DNA of 64,000 nucleotides from Leptospira andrefontaineae. GTDB taxonomy: Bacteria > Spirochaetota > Leptospiria > Leptospirales > Leptospiraceae. The notes beneath the pieces were generated by a model. The model was not told the DNA's origin and made no database searches. It saw nothing but the letters and a program-made list of their open reading frames with translations. The DNA lies in assembly GCF_004770105.1 (NCBI RefSeq), contig NZ_RQEY01000005.1, positions 186,001 to 250,000 of the forward strand, in the 5' to 3' direction. Shown piece after piece: positions 47,462 through 55,060 of this stretch. Position numbers and translations under genes: made by a program. Position 1 is the first letter of the stretch. Each line of letters opens with the position of its first letter.

Positions 47462-48673
47462 TTAGTACAGTCGGGGAGCGGTCACGTCCAAAAATACATA
47501 AGCGCCCGATTCCACTTCTCTGCTAAAAACGATCAGATCCTTGACCGCGTCACTATCAAAATAACGTTCACTCATTCCCCAATCATCCGGCTTCCTCATA
47601 GAATCTCTAAGCTGCCTGTAGAAATACGGAAGATAAGACCAATTTTTACCGATCCCATGACTTGTTTCTCTAAAAGAGTCCTCACCGGTTCTCATATAAT
47701 AAGGAGACAGTTGAGTTCCCTTAGAATCAGTGATATATACCCTATGGATCTCCTTGGAGGATTGAAAAACAGTATATGCATCTATCAAGTATCTATTAGC
47801 TATTTTTAATACTGGAAATGGATTTAGAAGTTCCCCTAAAGTCAGTCTGACCTTATTTTCAAAACTTAACTCTTGTTTAAGTGTTTCTATCTTTTTCTGA
47901 TGGAAAAATTTCACCATTTCTTTGATGGATAGAGAAGGTTCTTTGCCTGTGGAAAGTTCTGCCCCCGGTCTCAAAAGTAAAAATCCCTGGAGAAACCTAG
48001 CTCCACCTTCTAAGGCAAAGTACAATTCTTCCTGGGTTTCCAATCCTTCGTATAGAACGGAAGCGCCTAAGGAGAAGGCTAGATCGCGGATATGTTCTAA
48101 TACTTTTCTTACGGATGGAGAACGAGAAGATGCTCTGATCAATCTGAGATCTAATTTTAGAAAGTCCGGCCGGAGAAGTCCCACTCTTTCTATGCCCGAA
48201 GCCTCAGATCCTAAATCATCTAATGCAATCTTGAAGCCGTACGCGCGGAGAAGATCTACTGCAATTCTTAATGAATCTAAACTTCCTGAAAATTCTTCCT
48301 CGGTAACTTCCAAGATGATACGATTCGGTTCTATTCCATATTCTCTGGCCAAACGTAATAATCTAAAGGAATCTATCCTTTCATTCTCCAATTCCCTATA
48401 AAGACGGTTAGGAGATATATTCAGGAATAATTTTGATTGGTCGGGATGAACTTTAAGCTTTTCTAATGCTTTTCTCCAGATCCCTTCTTCTAATTCCCCC
48501 AACTCAGAATCGGAAAGACATGCTTCTGAAGAAAATAAGTATCCGGCTGAAACGATTCCGTCTGAAGTTTTTTTACGAGCCAAAACTTCATGAGCGAAAA
48601 TCTGCCCATCTTCTACGGATAAGATCGGCTGAAAAAAAGGAATGATTTCCGTTTCCTGAGTCTGGAGGATCAT
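47462..48673 (-). CDS. EAL-domain c-di-GMP phosphodiesterase with YkuI-like C-terminus
   Basis: This 403-residue protein starts with an EAL domain (about 8-245). The signature is E29-V-L. The other metal and catalytic positions look kept: NISPNRL, ILEVTEEE, IALDDLGSEASG, FLKLDLRL and LYEGLETQEE. That supports c-di-GMP hydrolysis to pGpG. The C-terminal ~150 residues resemble the PAS-like YkuI_C sensor (YRYLIDAY-type core, VYITDSKGTQLSPYYMR). There is no membrane segment. Confidence 0.88.
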   Translation of the reverse strand: MILQTQETEIIPFFQPILSVEDGQIFAHEVLARKKTSDGIVSAGYLFSSEACLSDSELGELEEGIWRKALEKLKVHPDQSKLFLNISPNRLYRELENERIDSFRLLRLAREYGIEPNRIILEVTEEEFSGSLDSLRIAVDLLRAYGFKIALDDLGSEASGIERVGLLRPDFLKLDLRLIRASSRSPSVRKVLEHIRDLAFSLGASVLYEGLETQEELYFALEGGARFLQGFLLLRPGAELSTGKEPSLSIKEMVKFFHQKKIETLKQELSFENKVRLTLGELLNPFPVLKIANRYLIDAYTVFQSSKEIHRVYITDSKGTQLSPYYMRTGEDSFRETSHGIGKNWSYLPYFYRQLRDSMRKPDDWGMSERYFDSDAVKDLIVFSREVESGAYVFLDVTAPRLY

Positions 48674-48778
48674 TGTTCGTTATATCGAATGACGATATCG
48701 CTATAGCAAACTTAAATCCATACTCGAATTAGTTTTGAATTCAAATGTGTTAATATTATTAACTTAATTTAATATAAT

Positions 48779-49195
48779 TTAAACTAAAGGAAGCACTTCC
48801 AAAAACTTAGCAGGACGTTTTCGATTCAGATCTAATAAGGTCCATTCAGTGTTGGCTTGGCAGGCAATTTTCCCGTTAGATAAAAGGATTTTTTGTTCAA
48901 ATACTGCTCTTGTGGGAGATGTTAAAACCAGATCGGACTCGATAGTAATCTCTTCCGGATAACAGATCTCTTTTATAAATTTCAGGCTTAAATTCAAGAT
49001 CACGGGACCAAAACCTTTATCTGCAAATTCATCCATAGGAGCCCCCCAATCTCTCATTGCTCTCATTCTGGCTTCATCCAAATAGCCTTGGTAGTTCTTA
49101 TTATTAACATGTCTGTTTGCATCTAACTCGTCCCATCTTACGTTTAAAGAATGTTTATGACCTTCTCTGATTCTTTGTGTTTCCGCAGTTTCCAT
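48779..49195 (-). CDS. Hotdog-fold acyl-CoA thioesterase (4HBT)
   Basis: This 138-residue protein has the 4HBT motif WDELDANRHVNNKNYQGYLDEAR with the catalytic Asp, then TIESDLVLTSPTRAVFEQKI. It probably hydrolyses acyl-CoA; chain length is unknown. It follows tetR by 3 nt, so both are likely under the palindrome at 49810-49837. Confidence 0.88.
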   Translation of the reverse strand: METAETQRIREGHKHSLNVRWDELDANRHVNNKNYQGYLDEARMRAMRDWGAPMDEFADKGFGPVILNLSLKFIKEICYPEEITIESDLVLTSPTRAVFEQKILLSNGKIACQANTEWTLLDLNRKRPAKFLEVLPLV

Positions 49196-49198
49196 GTC

Positions 49199-49804
49199 TT
49201 ATTCCTTAGTATCTAAAATTTGTATTAGAATTTTATAAAAGTTCTCAACCGGTTCCAGGGAACCGATTGCTCGACCTACAAGCAGAGCTCCTCTCCAAGA
49301 AGATTCCAGGAACAGAGCAAATTCTTTATCCGAGCCCGGAATATTCAGCTTTTTGAATGATCTTGCTTTTTGAACGATAGCTATCAGTTGATCTATAGCT
49401 GAATCGAAATAGTTTTTGAGAGGTTTTTGTAGAGAAGTTTCGGAATTTCCCAACTCTTGACCGAAGACATTGATTAAGCAGGAAACACCTTCTTTTAGGA
49501 GTTTTTTCTCCAGTTTGATCCTTTCTTTATATAAATTTAAAAGAGAAGAGATCGGATCTTCCTTTGTTTTTTCAAGGATCCGCTTATTCCATAAGATTGC
49601 ATTTTCAGAATAATATTCTAATGTTTCAGAGGCAAAGTCCTGTTTTGTAGGAAAATAATTATAAAAGGAGGCCTTTGGGATTTCGGCCTCATCTGCGATT
49701 TCTTGGATCCCCGTTGCGGAATACCCGAATTTGCGAAAATGATCGATCCCTTTCAGGATAAGGGTATTCCTCTTCTCTTTTACGGATTCTGCGCTAATCC
49801 TCAT
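49199..49804 (-). CDS. TetR-family transcriptional regulator
   Basis: This 201-residue repressor has an N-terminal helix-turn-helix (ATGIQEIADEAEIPKASFYNYFPTKQDF). The C-terminal helical domain (ESSWRGALLVGRAIGSLEP) resembles the YxaF/LmrA-type effector domain. A long palindrome begins 5 bp upstream of its ATG, so autoregulation is likely. It lies between an MFS transporter gene and a thioesterase gene on the same strand. The ligand is unknown, perhaps an acyl-CoA or a drug. Confidence 0.92.
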   Translation of the reverse strand: MRISAESVKEKRNTLILKGIDHFRKFGYSATGIQEIADEAEIPKASFYNYFPTKQDFASETLEYYSENAILWNKRILEKTKEDPISSLLNLYKERIKLEKKLLKEGVSCLINVFGQELGNSETSLQKPLKNYFDSAIDQLIAIVQKARSFKKLNIPGSDKEFALFLESSWRGALLVGRAIGSLEPVENFYKILIQILDTKE

Positions 49805-49809
49805 ACCAA

Positions 49810-49837
49810 ATTAATACGACCAATCGGTCGTATTAAT
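49810..49837. promoter_or_regulatory. 28-bp palindrome, probable TetR operator
   Basis: ATTAATACGACC and GGTCGTATTAAT form perfect 12-bp arms around AATC. The site begins 5 bp upstream of the tetR ATG and covers the stop codon of the MFS gene (49833-49835). Its symmetry and size fit a TetR dimer or pair of dimers. Confidence 0.85.
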
Positions 49838-51083
49838 CAAGTCTTTTTTCTTTCTCTAGAATTTTAGATAATAGGGGAAGAGTGCCTAAAACTAGTAAAA
49901 CTTCCAAGGCTCCGTATAGTATTCCTGTGAATTCCAAGCCGGATGCTCTGTTGTATAAATTGCTGAAAGTTTCTTGGGCGGAAATGGAAACTAAAGGACC
50001 TAATAAAAACCCTAAGGATCCAAGACCGGTAAATACAGTCATGACACTTGCGTTAAAGCCGCTAGGCGCAAGAGAAGAGGCAAGTCTCATTGCAGGTACA
50101 TACATGATCCCGGCTCCTATTCCGCAGGCGATCATTGATAAATACAATCCGAGAGAAGTGTTCAAAAACCCAGTGCTTGCTTGCGCGATCCCGTAAATGA
50201 AAGAACCGATCCAAACTAAAGAGATAGAATTCCACCTTTTGGATAGAAGTGCAGCCGGAAGGGATAATACACTCATCAGCAGGAACATGACCCCGAAAAG
50301 TCCGCCTACCTGGCCTGGGGAAAATCCAAGATCTTCTCTTAAATGTAAGTTTAAGGAACTTAAAAAATATCCTACAGTGAATCGATCTACAAAATGGAAA
50401 ACGATCGGAACGAGCAATAAGGGAGAAAGAGCCAAGGCTGTTTTTGTTTTTTGCCAACCTTCCCATTCTAATTTTTTTAGATTACCTTCTTCCAGCAAGA
50501 AAAAAGATAAAATTCCCAATATCAAAAGAATGGATCCGCCCACGAAAAATGGAAGAAGTGGATTTTTATTTCCTAAAAATCCAAGAGATTGGCCAACACC
50601 TCCTCCTAATGTGAGAAGTGTTCCCCCTAGTCCGAATAAAATTCCTTTATTATAAAAACTAGATGTTTGATCCTTCTCCTTATCCGAAATACAGGTAAGA
50701 AGTAAACCTATTACAAAAATATGCGCTCCTCCCTCTAAAAATCTCAAAACAAAAAGAAAAGAGATATTTGGCATGAATGGGAGAAGGGCTAACAAAAACG
50801 CATCCAATATAGCAAAAGTTCCGATTAATTTTTTTCTCGTCCCTAATTTATCCGATAGCCATCCTGCTAAAGGTGAAAATAAAAAAGAACCGAGCATCGC
50901 GGAACTTTGGAACCAGGCTACTCCGTATCCGGTTCCACCCAATCTATCTTTTATGATCTCTTTATATACCGGCACGATCATCGTGACCGGAAGCATAGCT
51001 AAAAAGATGAAGGATAATGTGATCCAGGGAAAAGAATCCGCTCCCAAGAAAGAGGATTCTTTTTTGGCAGATACATTTAACAA
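49833..51083 (-). CDS. MFS transporter
   Basis: This 416-residue protein has about 12 membrane segments, the MFS signature GWLSDKLGTRKKLIG between helices 2 and 3, and a related loop in the second half (SLPAALLSKRWNSISLV). It looks like a drug or small-molecule efflux carrier. The start is TTG, 3 nt after the heme oxygenase stop, so the two are co-transcribed. Confidence 0.9.
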   Translation of the reverse strand: MLNVSAKKESSFLGADSFPWITLSFIFLAMLPVTMIVPVYKEIIKDRLGGTGYGVAWFQSSAMLGSFLFSPLAGWLSDKLGTRKKLIGTFAILDAFLLALLPFMPNISFLFVLRFLEGGAHIFVIGLLLTCISDKEKDQTSSFYNKGILFGLGGTLLTLGGGVGQSLGFLGNKNPLLPFFVGGSILLILGILSFFLLEEGNLKKLEWEGWQKTKTALALSPLLLVPIVFHFVDRFTVGYFLSSLNLHLREDLGFSPGQVGGLFGVMFLLMSVLSLPAALLSKRWNSISLVWIGSFIYGIAQASTGFLNTSLGLYLSMIACGIGAGIMYVPAMRLASSLAPSGFNASVMTVFTGLGSLGFLLGPLVSISAQETFSNLYNRASGLEFTGILYGALEVLLVLGTLPLLSKILEKEKRLD

Positions 51084-51086
51084 AAA

Positions 51087-51767
51087 TCAGTGCCTCGCAG
51101 GACTTGCTAGAACTTCTTCGAATTTTGCTTTGCCTATTGAGGAGATCAAGGTTTCTTCCAACTCGTCGAAAATTTTTCCGTTCAGTTTGAAAACTTCATT
51201 TGCCTCTTGCACGATTTTTTCTTTTTCAGAATCGGAAAGAGAAAGAGAATCTAAGGTATTTCTATATTTATCCTTAAAATCTTTCGGGCTAGAAATTTCA
51301 GGGAATTCATAAAAGTCCAAGCCTGATGTCCCTTCTATTCCTAAAGCCTTAGCAGCTACTCTTTTTAAAATCTGTCCGCCTGAAAGATCTCCTAAATAAC
51401 GAACATAACTATGAGCGACTAATAATTCCGGAGAAGTATTTGCAATTTCCCTAATATGTTTTACGTAAGCTTCGGTTGCTGGGGTGGTTTTTGGAGAATG
51501 TCCTGGTTGGAAAAAATGTGCCAGGTCTTTTTCTATCATCCCTTTTCTGTATAATTCAGGGAATCTGATCTTTCCTACGATTGGATGGTCTTTTTTATTT
51601 TCCAACTCTTCTTCCATTGCTGCATAAACGAAATAAAAAGATTCCAAATGTTTGGCGTAACTTTTGGGCTCTAATACACCTTTCATAAAGCAGCGAATGA
51701 ATGCGTTATTTTCTGCGATGGTATGAGATTCGGAGGTTCCGTCTCTTAATGCTTGGGCTAGGCTCAT
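51087..51767 (-). CDS. Heme oxygenase (biliverdin-producing)
   Basis: This 226-residue protein opens heme to biliverdin, iron and CO. It has the proximal His in ESHTIAENNAF and the distal-helix motif LGDLSGGQILKRVA (the GxxSGG kink over heme). Leptospira are known to use heme as an iron source through such an enzyme. The ATG at 51767 has AGGAG 8 nt upstream; the in-frame TTG at 51785 is less likely. Confidence 0.93.
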   Translation of the reverse strand: MSLAQALRDGTSESHTIAENNAFIRCFMKGVLEPKSYAKHLESFYFVYAAMEEELENKKDHPIVGKIRFPELYRKGMIEKDLAHFFQPGHSPKTTPATEAYVKHIREIANTSPELLVAHSYVRYLGDLSGGQILKRVAAKALGIEGTSGLDFYEFPEISSPKDFKDKYRNTLDSLSLSDSEKEKIVQEANEVFKLNGKIFDELEETLISSIGKAKFEEVLASPARH

Positions 51768-51803
51768 GTGGGCTTCTCCTGACAATACTGTGACAAATCT
51801 CTA

Positions 51804-51830
51804 ATTTTAGGTTTGAGAGTCAATCTCAAA
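51804..51830 (-). promoter_or_regulatory. Candidate promoter and operator of the heme oxygenase gene
   Basis: On the minus strand, TAAAAT (51804-51809) is a possible -10 box. Just upstream lies a perfect inverted repeat, TTTGAGA-N5-TCTCAAA (51812-51830). The position fits a repressor site for an iron- or heme-responsive regulator, but the sequence is not a textbook Fur box. Confidence 0.45.
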
Positions 51831-51998
51831 AAATAATTTTGGCAGAATTATGCGGGTAGCGAATTTCGTGGCACTTCGACAAGGAATGACTTAAGAAGAG
51901 GTAAGTAGTTCTTACCAAGGTAAATGTTATTGAAGCCTAAGAAAACGAGGTAGATTTGTCTGGCTTGATTCGCTTCTATTCTATATTCGATAGAATTC

Positions 51999-53177
51999 AT
52001 GTTATTTAGGAAAGTCCCTCATTTTGCACTCCTTACGCTTTCGATTTATTGTTCTAAGGAAAATTTGATAACTCCTGAAGAAGCGATAAAGGAAGAGTTC
52101 CAGCTCATCAATACCTATTATTCCGGAAAAGATGGAAACGGATATGAGACTCCGAATTTGCAATCCCAAATAATATTCAAGTTTTCTAAAGGTCAAAAAG
52201 TTAAAATACTCGAAACCTTATCCGATATTCGGAGGAATTTATACGGTTGGGTACTTGTCCAAAATGAATTTGGGGCAGAGGCTTGGATTCGTCAGGATTC
52301 GATTTCAGCAAAACTTTTGCCTAATGATGGAATCGGTGAAATCTACTCTGCATCTAGTCGATTATTCAAGGGAAGGGATGATGAGAAACCGAAGCCCGGA
52401 GAAAACTTACGATTAATATTGAACTTTTTCTTATATAAAGGAGAGATCATTTCCTTCGGTCCTTGGGAAAAGAAAAAATACAAACAGTACAAAGTAAGCT
52501 CGAAAGAGGGGCTGAAATATTTGTCCAAGTCGAAAGCGCAGGTTTTGGAATTGGGAAAGGCCAGAAGGTTGGAGGAACAATACGATGTAGAGTCTGGTTG
52601 TTGGTTTGGATATAATTATAATTCTAAAATCGGATTAAACGAATCCGAAATCAATTCCAGACAAGACTTGGTATTTGGAGGCGATATACATCCTAAATTT
52701 CCTGAAGGTGAAATTCAGTATGGAGTAAAAGATGAAAAGTATATACAAATATTGAATCGAATTTCGAAAGATATAGCAAAATACTCGGATATAAAAGAAA
52801 TAAGAAATGGAGAAGTTACTCCATTAAGATGTGAGGGAGAACATTGTCACACTGTTGTTTGGAGACTTCCTGGGAAATCATATCTGTTTGCCACCCTTGA
52901 AACCATGTTCACAGGAGAAGTTAGACGCCATTATTCATTATTTCTAATAGTTTCAATCCAAGATGGTAGGGAAAAACTTGTCTCTTTTCTATATGATAAA
53001 AGTTCCGAAAGTATTGGAAGATTCTTTCATACAATCACAGACATGGATGCAAATGGGAAACATGAAATCTGGGTAGAAGATATAGATTCTCTTGGAGAAA
53101 GTTTTGAGACAAAAGTTTTTCTGTTAGATAAAGATTCTTTTATTCTGCTTGGATCTAAATACCGGACCGGTTGTTAA
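51999..53177 (+). CDS. SH3-like domain lipoprotein
   Basis: This 392-residue protein has a short signal peptide with a spirochaete-type lipobox (LSIYC, C18). Residues ~55-105 look like a bacterial SH3 domain (FSKGQKVKILETLSD...GWVLVQNEFGAEAWI), which often binds cell-wall peptides. The rest is unrecognised, with strand-rich repeats and two close cysteines (CEGEHC). It is divergent from the heme oxygenase gene. Confidence 0.75.
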   Translation: MLFRKVPHFALLTLSIYCSKENLITPEEAIKEEFQLINTYYSGKDGNGYETPNLQSQIIFKFSKGQKVKILETLSDIRRNLYGWVLVQNEFGAEAWIRQDSISAKLLPNDGIGEIYSASSRLFKGRDDEKPKPGENLRLILNFFLYKGEIISFGPWEKKKYKQYKVSSKEGLKYLSKSKAQVLELGKARRLEEQYDVESGCWFGYNYNSKIGLNESEINSRQDLVFGGDIHPKFPEGEIQYGVKDEKYIQILNRISKDIAKYSDIKEIRNGEVTPLRCEGEHCHTVVWRLPGKSYLFATLETMFTGEVRRHYSLFLIVSIQDGREKLVSFLYDKSSESIGRFFHTITDMDANGKHEIWVEDIDSLGESFETKVFLLDKDSFILLGSKYRTGC

Positions 53178-53189
53178 CAGAATTTTCAA

Positions 53190-54242
53190 TCAATCCTCCA
53201 TATCCCAGAAAAAATCCTTATTAGTAAGCTCGGATTCTTCCGTCTTTTGAAAGGAGTTCCTTCCATCTTCTTCGGGAGATAAAGGAAGATCCGAACCCAA
53301 TCTTTCCAGGTCCTGGGTTTCTTTTTCCCAATATTCTTCCGTTCCGAAATGAGGAAACGCATTCGGAAAAGAAGGATCTTCCCAACGTTTTGCGATCCAT
53401 GCGGAATAATGGATATATCGTAAACCTCGTAATGGTTCAACCAGATCGAACCAAGAAGAGCGAAATTCGCGAAATTCTCGGTAACCTTCTAAAAATATCT
53501 CTCTTTCGTATTCGGAAGCGGAGTCTCCAAAAGGAAGAAGCATCCAAAAATCTTGGACAGCAGGTCCGGTAACAAAATCGTCGAAGTCTATAAAGCAGAG
53601 TCCATCTGCGGTTTGTATTAAATTTCCTTTATGGCAATCCCCATGGATACGATGGAATGGCATATCTTTGGAAGCTTCGAAGAAAGAGTTAAAAATTCGA
53701 TTGGCTGCTTCTTCATATCTTTTCCAGAGATGAGAGGGTAGGAACTCCTTCTCTTTCAAAAATCGCAGAGGTTCCTCTCCAAAATTTTTGAGATTGTATT
53801 CGATCCTATATGTTGCCTGTTTAGATGCTCCAATATTATGGATCCTAGCGAGTAGTCTTCCCGTTTGGACCAAATTGTTTTTGTCCAGCTCTTCTACCAA
53901 TCTTCCTTTCTGGAGAGGCCAGATCGTATAATAAATTCCTTTTGTTTCTCTGACGGTGACTCCGTTTTCTAAAGCTAAGGGAGCTACTACAGGTATCTCT
54001 CCTTCTTCCAGTTCTTTTAGAAAAGAATGTTCTTCTAATATTTGATTGAGAGTCCATCGTCCAGGACGGTAGAATTTTACAACGAGTCTTCCACCTTCTT
54101 CCAAACCGACATCATATACTCTATTTTCTAAACTGTTTAAGGCGAGACAATGCCCAGAAACTGAAAATCCAGCATCTTCTACGGCGGATAAGACCGAATC
54201 TATATCGAGTCTATTATAGAATTCTTTGCCCGGGATTTCCAT
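53190..54242 (-). CDS. SrkA-like serine/threonine kinase (APH/RdoA fold)
   Basis: This 350-residue protein resembles the stress-response kinase SrkA (YihE). The catalytic segment FHRIHGDCHKGNLIQ is followed by LCFIDFDDFVTGPAVQDFWML (the HGDxHxxN and DFD elements). The family is known to counter stress-induced cell death in enterobacteria; that role here is inference. It converges with the SH3 lipoprotein gene, 12 bp apart. Confidence 0.9.
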   Translation of the reverse strand: MEIPGKEFYNRLDIDSVLSAVEDAGFSVSGHCLALNSLENRVYDVGLEEGGRLVVKFYRPGRWTLNQILEEHSFLKELEEGEIPVVAPLALENGVTVRETKGIYYTIWPLQKGRLVEELDKNNLVQTGRLLARIHNIGASKQATYRIEYNLKNFGEEPLRFLKEKEFLPSHLWKRYEEAANRIFNSFFEASKDMPFHRIHGDCHKGNLIQTADGLCFIDFDDFVTGPAVQDFWMLLPFGDSASEYEREIFLEGYREFREFRSSWFDLVEPLRGLRYIHYSAWIAKRWEDPSFPNAFPHFGTEEYWEKETQDLERLGSDLPLSPEEDGRNSFQKTEESELTNKDFFWDMED

Positions 54243-54332
54243 GATTGCTAGTATCTATACGGAAACTTGCAATCATAGGATTTTTTATTATTTTGACACG
54301 GATGTTTTCGCAGCGAGAGCTCTATATTCTAT

Positions 54333-54998
54333 TCAATTACCGGTAAAATAGGAATACATCCATTTGAATAAAAATACTAGGAAAACATAAAATATAAAGG
54401 CGAATGCTTGGATAATTCTTCCGGAAAATCCAAATCCTCTAGGCTTTTCACATAGAATTACATCTACCCAAAATTCTTTCCAATTGATCTCTGGCTTTTT
54501 TGGGTTTATGAATGTAGGCCGCTCCGTTTTAAAGATTCCTAATTTAGGATCGAAATATAATTTTCCAGATTCTAATCCTTCAATGAGATCGTTTAGATAA
54601 TTTTCTAAAGAGTCGGTGTTTTTAGGTCTTTCCTCTGAATCATGAATGAATTCTAAGATCCCGCCCGTCTTTTTATCTAAAACGAGATGATCTCCTGTTC
54701 CTCCGTCTCCGAATGGATACCAGTTTTTATCTCACCATTCACTTTTCCAGTTTTCCTCGTCTGCTAATTCATCTAATAATTTTTTAGCTTCGATAGAATC
54801 TGAGGAGGGCATAAACGAATAACCTAAGAATAGGCTTGGAAATTCTTCTTTTTGTCCATCTGCAATGGAATATAATTTTTGAAGCGGTAATGGAAGTTTT
54901 TTAAGATCTGCTTTTGATCCAAGATTTAAGAGTTCGTATTGATTTCCTGTTTTTTTCCAGGTGAGCGTGTATAATTTTTCTAATAATTTCTGCAGCAT
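54333..54998 (-). pseudogene. SMI1/KNR4-like protein gene interrupted by an in-frame TGA
   Basis: The first part (54732-54998, 88 codons) reads LQKLLEKLYTLTWKK...LPLPLQKLYSIADGQ and ends at a TGA (54732-54734). The same frame continues open for 132 codons to 54333. It begins DKNWYPFGDGGTGDHLVLD, then GGILEFIHDSEERPKNTDSL, the core of the SMI1/KNR4 fold, and ends in a hydrophobic segment (AFAFIFYVFLVFLFKW). One base change therefore splits an otherwise intact gene of about 221 residues. It may be a recent pseudogene, a read-through gene or a sequencing error. SMI1/KNR4 proteins are often toxin immunity proteins. Confidence 0.8.
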
Positions 54999-55060
54999 TA
55001 GATTATATAATGAATATAGAATTTACACTTAAACTACAAATGATACTAATTAAATTTCCT

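Noticed and set aside
48674..48778. AT-rich palindromic stretch (TTAATATTATTAA-like) between EAL and thioesterase genes
   Set aside because: Short repeats of this kind are expected in AT-rich spacer; no U-run hairpin or clear operator could be defended.
53186..53440. Minus-strand frame of 84 codons within the SrkA-like gene
   Set aside because: It is an alternative frame of the kinase gene with no independent start signal or motif.
54732..54734. TGA as a selenocysteine codon in the SMI1/KNR4-like gene
   Set aside because: I see no convincing SECIS-like hairpin after the codon, and the family has no known selenoproteins; a Trp-to-stop change is simpler.
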